Shown: piece after piece, positions 23,703 through 32,502 of the stretch
Position numbering within the stretch: position 1 is the first letter of the stretch
How the letters are laid out: every line of letters begins with the position of its first letter
Notes under the pieces: generated by a model
The model's database searches: none
What the model saw: the letters and a program-made list of their open reading frames with translations, nothing else
Told to the model about the DNA's origin: nothing
Position numbers and translations under genes: made by a program
Source of the DNA: Candidatus Auribacter fodinae
GTDB lineage: Bacteria; Auribacterota; Auribacteria; Auribacterales; Auribacteraceae
DNA length: 45,008 bases
Assembly: GCA_003599815.1 (NCBI GenBank)
Contig: QZJZ01000059.1
Location: 1 to 45,008 of the forward strand
Direction: 5' to 3'

Positions 23703-26070
23703 CACCGAGGCCGCCTTCACCCTGCTGTCCATCCCGAAAATTCTTTACTTCACGTTGCTCAGCCAGATAATCCTGTACCGCCCGTTTTACTTTGCCTGTG
23801 CCGAAACCGTGTATTACCGTGAACATCTTGAATCCAAACATTACTACATCACTCAGGTGCTGTTCAAGCATACTAAGCGATTCGTCTACCGTGTGACCTC
23901 GTAAATCAAGCGTCGGGTTGAAAGATCCTTTTCGTTCCTGTGCGACATGAAAACTCACGGTCGTTTTGGAATCAGCGGGTGGTTTTTTTTGTTTTTCTTT
24001 TGCTGGCTGTAAACTGGCGAGCGATGTTTCTATTCGCTGATTGTCGCATAACACGGTGACTTTCTTCTTTTTTGTGTTAATAGACAGGATGGTGCCTTCC
24101 AGCATGAAAGGTGCGACAACGGCTGTATCGCCTTTTTGCCAGTCCATGTTGATATGCGGCGTTTCAATTTCTTGTTGCCTGTCCTCGATGAGGAGTTCTT
24201 GTTTTTGTATTTTTACTTCTTTGTGATAGGATTCCAGTTTTTTTCGTACCGTATGAACTTGTTCATGATTCGGGGCATTCAGTGACGAAACTGCAGTTTC
24301 AAAATCTTTTTTCATGGTTTTGATGGTTTCGTCCATCTCGTTCAGTTTTTTTGTGATAATATCTTTTTTTTCATCCTCGAATTGCAGTACTTTTGCTTTA
24401 TACCGCCGCATGAGTATGGCGTATTTTTCTTTTTCCTCATCAAGGATCTTTTTTTCTTCCACAAGGGCTATTTTCTGGTCATGAAGCTGGCGTATTAACG
24501 TATCCAGTTCGCCGGGTGTTTTTCCCAGTAGTTTCTGAGCGTGATACAATATATTTGAAGGAAGCCCAAGGTTTTTCGCTATGTTCATCGCGTTGCTTGA
24601 ACCGGGAATGTCCATTACCAGCCGGTATGTCGGACGATTGAGCGTATCATCATAGAGCATAGAGGCATTCCGCACACCTTTATGTTGCGAGGCAAATATT
24701 TTTAACTGGTATAAGTGGGTATTTGCTATGGCAAATATGCCTCGTTCCATCATTTGTTCGAGGATGGCTATGGCAAGAGCGGCTCCTTCAGCCGGGTCCG
24801 TTCCTGTGCCGAATTCATCAAGCAGTACCAGCGATTTCTGTCCGTCAGGGCAGTTATGGAGAATATCTTTGATACGGACAATATGCGATGAAAAAGTGCT
24901 CATATCGTTTTCCAGGCTTTGTTCGTCGCCGATATCAGCGAATATGGTGCTGAACACAGGAAAACGCGACCCTTCCGCAACAGGGACGGGAAGCCCGCAT
25001 TGAACCATAAGGCACAACAGCCCGACAGTTTTAAGCGCAACGGTTTTTCCACCCATATTGGGGCCGGTAATGACCAGCGCCCTCTTGTCGGATGACAATT
25101 CCACGGAGAGGGGAATTGTGTCTTGTTTGAGCCGGTACAGCAGGATAGGATGTCGCCCATTACGTATGACAAGGTTCATATCAGCGGCAATATCAGGGCA
25201 TATAAAATCATTTTTAACTGCGAATACGGCGGTGGCCCGCATCGCTTCGTATTCCTGAATGGGGGTAATCATCTGTTTTAGCGAATCGAGCTCTTCACGT
25301 ACCATTTCGCTGAGAAAACGTTTTATACGCATGATTTCGTTGCGCTCATCGAATTTTAATGACCGCAGGCGATTTCCGCTTTCGATTACCGATGCCGGTT
25401 CAATAAAACATGTTGAGCCGCTCATTGATTTGTCGTGGATCACACCATCAATATGATGCCGCATTTCAGATTTGACAAAAAGCACGTATCGCCCTTCACG
25501 GATAGTAACCTGATCGTTGGACAAACAGCCAGTGGCTCTTTTATTATCGACTATGTGCGTTATGTTGTTCAAAATTGAAGTTCGTAGTGATTTTATATCT
25601 TTCCGTATACATTTGAGGCGCGATGAGGCGCGATCCCGTACTTTGCCGTCTTCATTGAACACATACGCTATCGCTTTTTCCAGTCGTGGCTGATCGGGAA
25701 TTCTTTGTGCCAGTGCTTTTAAGGAAGGGATATTTTTTTCGCAGACAGTTATAAATTTTTTAATCATCCTGCTTTGATGCAGGAGTGCCCATAGAAGCAT
25801 AAATCCTTCACTATCAAGAATAGTCCCCTCAATATGCATTTGGTCGAGCATATCCGATATATCGTCAGCGCTGTGAGCCGGTACATTGAGCCCGTCGGTT
25901 ATCAAATCCATCAGCTCCGATGTGACGGCAAGCCGGGTAGCTATTTGTGCATGGTCGGTTGTGGGAGTGAGGTTGTAGATACAAGTCTTTCCCATGCCGG
26001 ACTGTGTACAGTCGGCTATAAGTCGCGTGACGGAATGTAATTCGAGTATTGAAAGAGTGTGTGAATCCAT
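23680..26070 (-). CDS. mutS2: Endonuclease MutS2
   Basis: A 796-residue MutS2: MutS core and lever helices (about 1-300), ABC ATPase with Walker A GPNMGGKT at 336-343, signature region (MSTFSSHIVRIKDIL), Walker B (SLVLLDEFGTGTDP), a coiled-coil stalk (about 510-640), a small KOW-like segment (WQKGDTAVVAPFM) and the C-terminal Smr nuclease domain (LDLRGHTVDESLSMLEQHL, VIHGFGTGKVKRAV). It lacks the mismatch-recognition domain of MutS1. MutS2 suppresses recombination or rescues collided ribosomes, depending on the species. It has a promoter candidate just upstream and overlaps the convergent glycosyltransferase by 23 nt. Confidence 0.96.
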   Translation of the reverse strand: MDSHTLSILELHSVTRLIADCTQSGMGKTCIYNLTPTTDHAQIATRLAVTSELMDLITDGLNVPAHSADDISDMLDQMHIEGTILDSEGFMLLWALLHQSRMIKKFITVCEKNIPSLKALAQRIPDQPRLEKAIAYVFNEDGKVRDRASSRLKCIRKDIKSLRTSILNNITHIVDNKRATGCLSNDQVTIREGRYVLFVKSEMRHHIDGVIHDKSMSGSTCFIEPASVIESGNRLRSLKFDERNEIMRIKRFLSEMVREELDSLKQMITPIQEYEAMRATAVFAVKNDFICPDIAADMNLVIRNGRHPILLYRLKQDTIPLSVELSSDKRALVITGPNMGGKTVALKTVGLLCLMVQCGLPVPVAEGSRFPVFSTIFADIGDEQSLENDMSTFSSHIVRIKDILHNCPDGQKSLVLLDEFGTGTDPAEGAALAIAILEQMMERGIFAIANTHLYQLKIFASQHKGVRNASMLYDDTLNRPTYRLVMDIPGSSNAMNIAKNLGLPSNILYHAQKLLGKTPGELDTLIRQLHDQKIALVEEKKILDEEKEKYAILMRRYKAKVLQFEDEKKDIITKKLNEMDETIKTMKKDFETAVSSLNAPNHEQVHTVRKKLESYHKEVKIQKQELLIEDRQQEIETPHINMDWQKGDTAVVAPFMLEGTILSINTKKKKVTVLCDNQRIETSLASLQPAKEKQKKPPADSKTTVSFHVAQERKGSFNPTLDLRGHTVDESLSMLEQHLSDVVMFGFKMFTVIHGFGTGKVKRAVQDYLAEQREVKNFRDGQQGEGGLGVTVVEIG

Positions 26071-26093
26071 TTTTTATCCGGGTTCCATGGTAA

Positions 26094-26122
26094 ATCGTAT
26101 CATGTGTTATTAGGTTTAACAA
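26094..26122 (-). promoter_or_regulatory. Putative promoter for mutS2
   Basis: On the minus strand TTGTTA (26117-26122), a 17-nt spacer ending in TGA, and TACGAT (26094-26099). Each hexamer matches 4 of 6 positions. It is back to back with the rpsT promoter. Confidence 0.4.
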
Positions 26123-26151
26123 TTGAAAGTTCTTTTGAATTAAAATTTTAT

Positions 26152-26181
26152 TTGACTTTTTATATATTACTGTGATACAAA
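26152..26181 (+). promoter_or_regulatory. Putative promoter for rpsT
   Basis: TTGACT (26152-26157), an 18-nt AT-rich spacer and TACAAA (26176-26181), with AT-rich flanks as expected for a ribosomal-protein promoter. The leader to the ATG at 26229 is about 40 nt. Confidence 0.45.
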
Positions 26182-26228
26182 ATACAACACTTTAAAAATA
26201 ACATAACTGTCGAATTCGGAGGAATACA

Positions 26229-26498
26229 ATGCCAAATACTAGATCCGCACAAAAACATATGCGCAGTGACGCACGCAAAACATTGCGTAATAAATCGTAT
26301 AAATCATCAGTGAAGAGTGCGTTGCGTACATTATACAAAGCGATGGAAAATAATGAGAAGGATAGTCTCGGTACTCTGATGTCCAATGCATTTGCGAAAT
26401 TAGACAAAGCGGGAAAGATAGGCGTTATTCATCCGAACAAAGCGAATCGCAAAAAAGCGCGCATTAATCGTGCTGTGAACGCGGTTTTATCCAAGTAA
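26229..26498 (+). CDS. rpsT: 30S ribosomal protein S20
   Basis: An 89-residue, strongly basic protein of full family length. MPNTRSAQKHMRSDARKTLRN and the three-helix pattern ending in HPNKANRKKARINRAVNAVL are typical of bS20, which binds the 5' domain of 16S rRNA and h44. CGGAGG lies 7 nt before the ATG. It is a single-gene unit, divergent from mutS2 and closed by the bidirectional terminator at 26527-26561. The convergent holA next to rpsT recalls the common holA-rpsT neighbourhood in bacteria. Confidence 0.97.
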   Translation: MPNTRSAQKHMRSDARKTLRNKSYKSSVKSALRTLYKAMENNEKDSLGTLMSNAFAKLDKAGKIGVIHPNKANRKKARINRAVNAVLSK

Positions 26499-26526
26499 AC
26501 AGTATATTGTGATATAAATATGAATG

Positions 26527-26561
26527 AAAAGTGCTCCGGTGCAAACCGGGGCACTTTTTTT
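26527..26561. terminator. Bidirectional intrinsic terminator between rpsT and holA
   Basis: Stem AGTGCTCCGGT (26530-26540) against ACCGGGGCACT (26545-26555), one wobble pair, GCAA tetraloop, with A4 before and T7 after. It therefore works for rpsT on the plus strand and for the holA-ending operon on the minus strand. The holA stop codon overlaps the T-run. Confidence 0.9.
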
Positions 26562-27576
26562 ATATAACGATTTTACAGAATAAATTCTCAATGAGGAATT
26601 CAGGTTTTAAACCGGTCGATTTTAGCTGGCGGTCAGTAAGGTAGAGCATATAGTAAATCTGCTGGAGTTGTTGGAGTGAAAAGTTGTTAATCTGCTCCCG
26701 GAACTTGTCTTTATGAAAACTGAATATTTTATGTTTTGTGCAAACCGTGCTAAACGGAATGCCGCTTTCCATATCTTTCTTCGCATTGTATAATCTTTTA
26801 AATTGCCATTTCAGTAAGCCGAGCAGGCGTTCAGGCGGTTCCTGATGTTTATTGAGCAGTTGCAATAACAGGTTTAATGCTTCAGGCGCATTTTTTGATG
26901 CAAGATAGTCAGTCATCCTGAAGTTATCGACTAGCGCTGAGTTTCCAACCATTTTAGCAACGTGATGATCTGTGATGTTTGTTTCGTTGTCTGTATAAAG
27001 GTCAAGTTTTTCCAGCTCTTTCTGAAGCGTATCCAGATTCGTGCCAACCAGTTCAGACAGGAGCATGACCGCCCGGTTATCTATGGATTTGTTGAACTGC
27101 CGGTGTACTTCCTGTTTTATAATGCTGGGCATATCTCGTTCGCTTGGAGGAGAAAACTCCAGTAACAGCCCGCGTGATGACGCTGATTTGACCAGTTTCA
27201 TCCGTTTATCCAATTTATCCGCGATGAGTATCAGCACCGTAAAATCCGCAGGCTCATCGAAATATGATTCATATAGGTCGCAGGCGGCTTTCTGGGCTTT
27301 GTCAGGTTTAATGGCGAATGTGGCATCAAAATGTTTTACAGTAAGGCATCGTTTTTCAGCAAGAAAAGGATACGTATTGGCAAGATTTATAATATCTTCC
27401 GGTGTCGACTGTTGGGCGTCGATTGATTCAAATTCCACGGCGTCTTCGGAAGAAACGAGTTTTACGAGCGATTCCTTGATATCATTGATCTGCTTATCGA
27501 TAAAGAACTGCTCTGGAGAACTGATAACATAAACAGGTTTTATTGATTTCGCGTCCGTGGCTGATCTTTTCATCAT
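26560..27576 (-). CDS. holA: DNA polymerase III subunit delta
   Basis: A 338-residue protein of HolA length. The N-terminal AAA+-like domain without a functional P-loop shows PVYVISSPEQFFIDKQINDI, YPFLAEKRCLTVKHFDATF and LILIADKLDKRMKLVKSA. The middle contains LSELVGTNLDTLQKELEKLDLYT and the C-terminal collar domain shows NAPEALNLLLQLLNKHQEPPERLLGLLKWQFKRL. Delta opens the beta sliding clamp in the clamp loader. It is the last gene of the long leftward operon, 13 nt after the lptE-like gene; this lptE-holA pairing also occurs in E. coli. Confidence 0.92.
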   Translation of the reverse strand: MMKRSATDAKSIKPVYVISSPEQFFIDKQINDIKESLVKLVSSEDAVEFESIDAQQSTPEDIINLANTYPFLAEKRCLTVKHFDATFAIKPDKAQKAACDLYESYFDEPADFTVLILIADKLDKRMKLVKSASSRGLLLEFSPPSERDMPSIIKQEVHRQFNKSIDNRAVMLLSELVGTNLDTLQKELEKLDLYTDNETNITDHHVAKMVGNSALVDNFRMTDYLASKNAPEALNLLLQLLNKHQEPPERLLGLLKWQFKRLYNAKKDMESGIPFSTVCTKHKIFSFHKDKFREQINNFSLQQLQQIYYMLYLTDRQLKSTGLKPEFLIENLFCKIVI

Positions 27577-27589
27577 CCGCTACCGCAGG

Positions 27590-28141
27590 TTACCAGCGTT
27601 CGACTACTAGTGACACGATCTCTCGTGAAATTTTGTCATACAGCTGGGGCAATATGGATCGTTCACCTTCAGGCTGGTTTGGTTCCAGAAAGTAAGTCGC
27701 TGATTCAGCAAAATTAACGTGATATATGGGTTTTACCAGTGCATTTTGCTGAATATCCGATTCGCGCGGATCAAGATCATATGGGTACAGAAATAATTCG
27801 GCATAGAGCGAGACTGACGATTCTTCAAGAAAATCAGCATCATCAAAACGAGCAGGAGAACGGACAAAGCTGGTAAGTTTAACCAGCATGAATGCGTCAG
27901 CTTCTTCTTTGTTTGTTACGATTTTTATTGAGCCGCCGTAATGGTGAAATGCGTCAATAATAGCGTTGGTCATAGGCATTTCCAATCCGGGTTTACGGGT
28001 CTCATTTACCACAGTATAGCAATATATATTTTTGTACGGCTTATCCATGCCTGTAAGTCCGAGCTTGTAACCGCAACCGGGTAAAAAACAAAGTACTGCA
28101 AGCAGGCTAAATAGTGTAAATATAGACATAACTCGTTTCAT
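27590..28141 (-). CDS. lptE: LptE-like LPS-assembly lipoprotein
   Basis: A 183-residue protein. The lipoprotein signal peptide ends LPG|C and is followed directly by GYKLG, the classic start of LptE (RlpB). KNIYCYTVVNETRKPGLEMPMTNAIIDAFHHYG matches the family's first beta-strand and helix, in which the N-E-T and P-G-hydrophobic-E residues are conserved. LptE plugs the LptD barrel that inserts LPS into the outer membrane, so a LPS-bearing outer membrane is expected. The later part is divergent. It lies between the TPR protein and holA. Confidence 0.82.
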   Translation of the reverse strand: MKRVMSIFTLFSLLAVLCFLPGCGYKLGLTGMDKPYKNIYCYTVVNETRKPGLEMPMTNAIIDAFHHYGGSIKIVTNKEEADAFMLVKLTSFVRSPARFDDADFLEESSVSLYAELFLYPYDLDPRESDIQQNALVKPIYHVNFAESATYFLEPNQPEGERSILPQLYDKISREIVSLVVERW

Positions 28142-28150
28142 TTTAACACC

Positions 28151-30022
28151 CTATTCCAGTAGCAAAGGTTTTGCGTCTGCCGGAGTGCGAACGCGCTCTT
28201 TTGGACCGATCAATACATCAACCCAATGTTCAACCCAATTGGGCTTAAGGCGGTTTTCATAAGGAATCATAATGCCTTTATCTTTGGCCGCCTCACGAGA
28301 CAGTTCATCAAGAATAACAGCTTCTTTGGTTGGTTTCTCAGGTTCAGGTTCCGTCACTGTTTCTATATCCGATTTTTTGCCTCTTAACCATTTTCGATCT
28401 TTTTTCTCAGATAATGAAATTGATTCTGTATCTTTATGGACAATAGCATCTTCGCCGCGCATTAAGGTATCAATTTCGACACGAAGCTCATCTGCTTTTG
28501 CAATTAAATTCTGGCGACGGGTGTCCAGTACCGGTTTATTTGCCGCTAATTCCGTTTGTTCATCATCCAGCCTATCTTTTAGTTTCGCAATAGTTTTTTC
28601 GTTATGTGCGATTTTCTTTTTGATCGATGTTACTTTTTTACGCTGGTCGGCGGTGAGCGTTTTCAAATCCTGACGTGTTTTCATATATGGTTCATAACGC
28701 ATTAGATATAGTAAAAAGTGAGGAATGTAGTCCATAGCGAAATCGCTTTGCTCTTCTGTCGTTCCTTCATTATCTTCAAGATTTTTCTGCGGAGCATTGA
28801 TGCTTTCAAATTGGTTAAGTACTTTTGTTTCTGCTTCCAACTGATTGTTCAGGCGCACTGTATCCTGTTCCAAGTCACGAATTTCTATTTCGGTTAAAGT
28901 AGATTTACTTTCAAATTTATAGATATCTTTAGCTTCTTTAACGTGTTCACGCGCAATACGCAACAACTCTTTTGACCAGTTAAGTTTTTCTCGCTCAGAC
29001 TCAGTAAGCGTATCTTTCATCCAGAACTCCCACGGCTGACGGGTGTCTTTGCTTTTGAGCTGGCGGTATACCTTGGTTATATCCTGATAATTTTTTCGAA
29101 CTGTTTTGTAGGGGATTTCCATTTTTATAACAGCTTCAAGTTTCTGACGTTTACTGCGTACTTTTTCAGCAAAGAAAGTGTCTGGGTAGCGTTTGTTCAG
29201 GTCATCATAATATATAAGTGCGGCTTCGTAACGTTCCAGATCTTCATAATACTGACCGATAAGATATATTTTTTCAGCGAGGCTTTGGTTTAAATCCGGT
29301 AAATGGGTGAGGGCTTCACCGGTAAATTTCCCATGCCCGAATTCATTCACATACCGGTTAAAAAATTCTAATGACTGTTCCAATGCGTATTGATCGTACT
29401 CCGGCCCCTGTGACAATTCGGTATATGATTTGGCGATAAGATATATGGCATCATCCACATAACCAGTATTCGGATATTTTTCGAGTACAATTTTAAGTTC
29501 ATCAATAGCTTCGTTATATTCTTTCATCTGTACATACGCATAACCAAGCCGGTATTGTGCTTTGGCGCCGATATCGCTGAATGGTGAATTCTGAACGACC
29601 TGCTCAAAAATTTCCACTGCTTTTTCACGATCCATAGATGGTAGGGGAATGACAGGCAATTGGCTTTTCGTTATCAGAAAATAGTTGCCGATACGATATT
29701 GCCGGTCAAGTAACTCTTCCACATTGGTGAATAGGGGATAATTGTCTATAATATGCTGATACGCTTTATATGCTTTGTAGTATTCCCCGACTTCTTCATA
29801 GGCAAGGCCTTCTTTGTATTTAGCCTCAGCGGCGTTTTCTGCGAGGGGGTTATCTTTTACGAATTTAGAATAAATCGACGCGGCTTTTTTGGGATCGGTT
29901 TTTGAAAGCTGTTCTGCCATATTTAAATCAGCGGGCGCCGCATATGCAGTGCAAGCGGCGCAGAACAGTAATATGAAAAACGACATACGACATGTTGTTA
30001 TGCAGTTGGCTGAATTTTTCAC
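28151..30022 (-). CDS. Secreted TPR protein (BamD/YbgF-like) with coiled coil
   Basis: A 623-residue protein from the GTG at 30022, chosen because AGAGGT lies just upstream and it gives a good signal peptide (short polar start, then MSFFILLFCAACTAYA|AP). An ATG at 29986 and an upstream ATG at 30118, which overlaps pgpA, are alternatives. Residues about 30-310 hold some six TPR-type repeats (AAEAKYKEGLAYEEVGEYYKA, AKAQYRLGYAYVQMKEYNEA, YDDAIYLIAKSY-type), as in BamD and YbgF/CpoB. The rest is mostly coiled coil, ending with a conserved PYENRLKPNWVEHWVDVLIGPK segment. A role in periplasmic scaffolding or outer-membrane assembly is likely, consistent with lptE next to it. Confidence 0.8.
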   Translation of the reverse strand: MKNSANCITTCRMSFFILLFCAACTAYAAPADLNMAEQLSKTDPKKAASIYSKFVKDNPLAENAAEAKYKEGLAYEEVGEYYKAYKAYQHIIDNYPLFTNVEELLDRQYRIGNYFLITKSQLPVIPLPSMDREKAVEIFEQVVQNSPFSDIGAKAQYRLGYAYVQMKEYNEAIDELKIVLEKYPNTGYVDDAIYLIAKSYTELSQGPEYDQYALEQSLEFFNRYVNEFGHGKFTGEALTHLPDLNQSLAEKIYLIGQYYEDLERYEAALIYYDDLNKRYPDTFFAEKVRSKRQKLEAVIKMEIPYKTVRKNYQDITKVYRQLKSKDTRQPWEFWMKDTLTESEREKLNWSKELLRIAREHVKEAKDIYKFESKSTLTEIEIRDLEQDTVRLNNQLEAETKVLNQFESINAPQKNLEDNEGTTEEQSDFAMDYIPHFLLYLMRYEPYMKTRQDLKTLTADQRKKVTSIKKKIAHNEKTIAKLKDRLDDEQTELAANKPVLDTRRQNLIAKADELRVEIDTLMRGEDAIVHKDTESISLSEKKDRKWLRGKKSDIETVTEPEPEKPTKEAVILDELSREAAKDKGIMIPYENRLKPNWVEHWVDVLIGPKERVRTPADAKPLLLE

Positions 30023-30098
30023 AGTACCTCTTAGCGTAGTGAAAGTTAGTAAGATAAAAGTAGTTCGGGGCAGTTCAGTGTAATAAAGTGGAGTAATT

Positions 30099-30593
30099 TT
30101 AGGAAAAAAACGAGCCAACCGTCAAGAAAATAATAAGTCTCAGACAAATATGGGAGTAAACGCCCGCAACAATATCATCAAGCACCACACCGCGGCCTGA
30201 TGGCAGATTGTTCTGACACCAGCGCGCCGGTTCGATTTTTATAATATCGAAGATACGGTTTAAAAAAAATCCTGCAATTACTGTAAGTGGCGACAGGGGA
30301 AGCCAGAAAACCGTAACAAAAAAACTGACCGCCTCATCAATTACTACCTCCGAGGGATCTTTCTCATTATACAGCTTCTCAGCGGCGGTAGAGACCGGTA
30401 TAGAGGCAATGATCAGCAATATTGTTATAGCCGCGTACCATATTTTCCCTTCAAACTGGGTAATGTCAATGAATTGATGCAGTATCCAAACAAGGCCGAT
30501 GCCAATCATAGTACCGAACGTACCCGACGCAATCGGTATATGTCCGACGAACCCACAGCTTGCCAGGAATTTTACGATGAAATTTTTTATCAC
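30099..30593 (-). CDS. pgpA: Phosphatidylglycerophosphatase A
   Basis: A 164-residue integral membrane protein. PgpA motifs: PIASGTFGT near the start, DPSEVVIDEAVSFF in the middle (the catalytic acidic cluster), and a second acidic motif GVVLDDIVAGVY before the last helix. It removes the phosphate from phosphatidylglycerol phosphate to give phosphatidylglycerol, the step directly after PgsA. It lies 3 nt downstream of pgsA, so the two enzymes of one pathway are co-expressed. Confidence 0.95.
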   Translation of the reverse strand: MIKNFIVKFLASCGFVGHIPIASGTFGTMIGIGLVWILHQFIDITQFEGKIWYAAITILLIIASIPVSTAAEKLYNEKDPSEVVIDEAVSFFVTVFWLPLSPLTVIAGFFLNRIFDIIKIEPARWCQNNLPSGRGVVLDDIVAGVYSHICLRLIIFLTVGSFFS

Positions 30594-30596
30594 GCT

Positions 30597-31187
30597 CTAC
30601 ATCTCCTTCAATATATGCCAGCTTTTCGCAAGGTACATGATTCCCGACATCACGGTTAGAAACACAGTTGCTATCATCACAATAAGGATTAAATAAGTGA
30701 ACAGCGCATTCATCCAGTCCGGCACAGCGTACCAGCCGGTATTAAGAGAAAGTTCTATACTGGTCAGATATACCAGAATGGTAATTATTGCGACAATTTG
30801 CGATATGGTTTTATTCTTGCCCCAGAACCCCGCCGGGATGATTTTTCCGTCCGACGCGGCAAGCAGGCGCAACCCTGTGATCGCGAATTCCCTGCTGATA
30901 ATAATAATTACGCACCATGACGGCAATGCCACTTCAGGCCGCTCGATAAACGTGATGAATGCTGATGAGATAAGAATTTTGTCCGCGAGCGGATCCATCA
31001 GTTTTCCGAAATCAGTGTGTATATTAAACATACGGGCAAGCTTACCGTCTATCCAGTCGGTGATACATGCGAGGACAAAGACAATGAGCGCCGCCAGTTT
31101 TGTATAGGGTAATTCGGATACCATTAAAAGAACAAAAATTACTGTGGCAAACAATCGGGATACAGTTAACTTATTTGGCAGATTCAT
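30597..31187 (-). CDS. pgsA: CDP-diacylglycerol-glycerol-3-phosphate 3-phosphatidyltransferase
   Basis: A 196-residue CDP-alcohol phosphotransferase. The defining motif D-x2-D-G-x2-A-R-x8-G-x3-D-x3-D is complete: D44, D47 (TDWIDGKLAR), G61, D65 and D69 (GKLMDPLAD). NLPNKLTVSRL at the N-terminus and about five membrane helices are typical of PgsA. It makes phosphatidylglycerol phosphate from CDP-diacylglycerol and glycerol 3-phosphate. Its start overlaps the rimO end by 17 nt, and pgpA follows 3 nt downstream. Confidence 0.95.
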   Translation of the reverse strand: MNLPNKLTVSRLFATVIFVLLMVSELPYTKLAALIVFVLACITDWIDGKLARMFNIHTDFGKLMDPLADKILISSAFITFIERPEVALPSWCVIIIISREFAITGLRLLAASDGKIIPAGFWGKNKTISQIVAIITILVYLTSIELSLNTGWYAVPDWMNALFTYLILIVMIATVFLTVMSGIMYLAKSWHILKEM

Positions 31188-32499
31188 CTACTATTATTCC
31201 TTCCAGATCATATTCTTTTGCGGATGTTACACGCACATGTAAAAAGTCACCCGGACGGGGCGGGGTGCTGGTATTATATGATGATATTAACAATGCGCCG
31301 TCAATTTCCGGTGCGTCCCATTGAGTTCTGCACACAATACTATCATCTTCGGCGAAACCGTCAACTATAACGCGTAACTTTTTTCCTACCAGTGAGGCGT
31401 TCAACGTTTTTATAATCCTGTTTTGTTCCCGCATGAGTTCGGCATACCGCTTCTCGGCGGTCTTTGGCGGAATATGATCCGGTAATGTTTTTGCGTGAGT
31501 TCCATCTTCAGGCGAAAATGTGAATACTCCCAGCCGTTCAAATTTATATTTTTGCAGTCCTGATTTTAAGCAGGTGAAATCTTCCGGTGATTCTCCGGGA
31601 AACCCGACAATAAAACTTGTCCTTATAAAAACATCAGGAATAGCTGTCCGTATTTTTTTTAAAAGTGTGTCGATAGACTGAGCGTTTTCAGGACGGTGCA
31701 TATTGCGCAGTACGCTTGTACTTAAATGCTGTAACGGTATATCGATATATTTGCATATTTTCGGTGATACAGCTATCAGCTCAATCAGCTCGTCAGTAAC
31801 GTTTACAGGATACAAATAAAGCAGGCGGATCCACTCTATTCCATCAATTTTTTCCAGCTCTTTTAACAATGATGTTAAACTGACCGATGGCGAAAGGTCT
31901 TTTCCATAGGAAGATATATCCTGCGCGACAAGGCAGATCTCTTTGACTCCGTTTTTAGCGGCCTGTGTTGCGTCGGATATAACATCTGCTGGCGGAATAC
32001 TGCGGTATGACCCGCGGATTGATGGTATCACACAGAACGAACATTTATGATTGCATCCATCAGCTATTTTTATATATGCGTAATGCGGGGGAGTAAGTTT
32101 TGTTTCTCCCATTACTGCCGGATGTGCCGCAGGTTTCAATACTCTGTCGGGAAATAGGGATTTTATTTTTTCGCCCAGCTGATGCGAGTCGCTGACTCCG
32201 AGCCATATATCAACATCGGAAAGTTGTTCTGAAAGAGGTTCCCTGAACCGCTCGACAAGACACCCGACCACTGCGAACACCATTTTATTCCGTCGTGTGA
32301 ATGCGCTGTAATCCATGATTACCTGCACGGACTCTTCCTGTGCTTTATTGATAAACCCGCAGGTATTCAGTACAAGTACATCCGCGTGTTCAGTGTGTTC
32401 TGTGATAGAAAAGCCCTCTGCACGGAGCCGGTCAATCATGTTTTCCGTATCAACGAGATTTTTAGGGCATCCGAGTGTACTGAAAGCAACGGTTATCAT
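31171..32499 (-). CDS. rimO: Ribosomal protein S12 methylthiotransferase RimO
   Basis: A 442-residue methylthiotransferase. The N-terminal UPF0004 domain starts VAFSTLGCPKNLVDTE (Cys11) and continues with LNTCGFI and a third Cys in VVGCLVERF, which bind the auxiliary 4Fe-4S cluster. The radical SAM domain has CNHKCSFCVIPSIRGSYRS, and the C-terminal TRAM domain follows (RVIVDGFAEDDSIVCRTQ). The GCPKN and SIRG forms fit RimO rather than MiaB. It methylthiolates an Asp of ribosomal protein uS12. It is 3 nt after ftsK and overlaps pgsA by 17 nt. Confidence 0.95.
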   Translation of the reverse strand: MITVAFSTLGCPKNLVDTENMIDRLRAEGFSITEHTEHADVLVLNTCGFINKAQEESVQVIMDYSAFTRRNKMVFAVVGCLVERFREPLSEQLSDVDIWLGVSDSHQLGEKIKSLFPDRVLKPAAHPAVMGETKLTPPHYAYIKIADGCNHKCSFCVIPSIRGSYRSIPPADVISDATQAAKNGVKEICLVAQDISSYGKDLSPSVSLTSLLKELEKIDGIEWIRLLYLYPVNVTDELIELIAVSPKICKYIDIPLQHLSTSVLRNMHRPENAQSIDTLLKKIRTAIPDVFIRTSFIVGFPGESPEDFTCLKSGLQKYKFERLGVFTFSPEDGTHAKTLPDHIPPKTAEKRYAELMREQNRIIKTLNASLVGKKLRVIVDGFAEDDSIVCRTQWDAPEIDGALLISSYNTSTPPRPGDFLHVRVTSAKEYDLEGIIVDESAK

Positions 32500-32502
32500 G
32501 TT

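Noticed and set aside
30023-30118. Upstream ATG at 30118 for the TPR protein
   Set aside because: It overlaps pgpA, buries the signal peptide and lacks a Shine-Dalgarno; the GTG at 30022 fits better.
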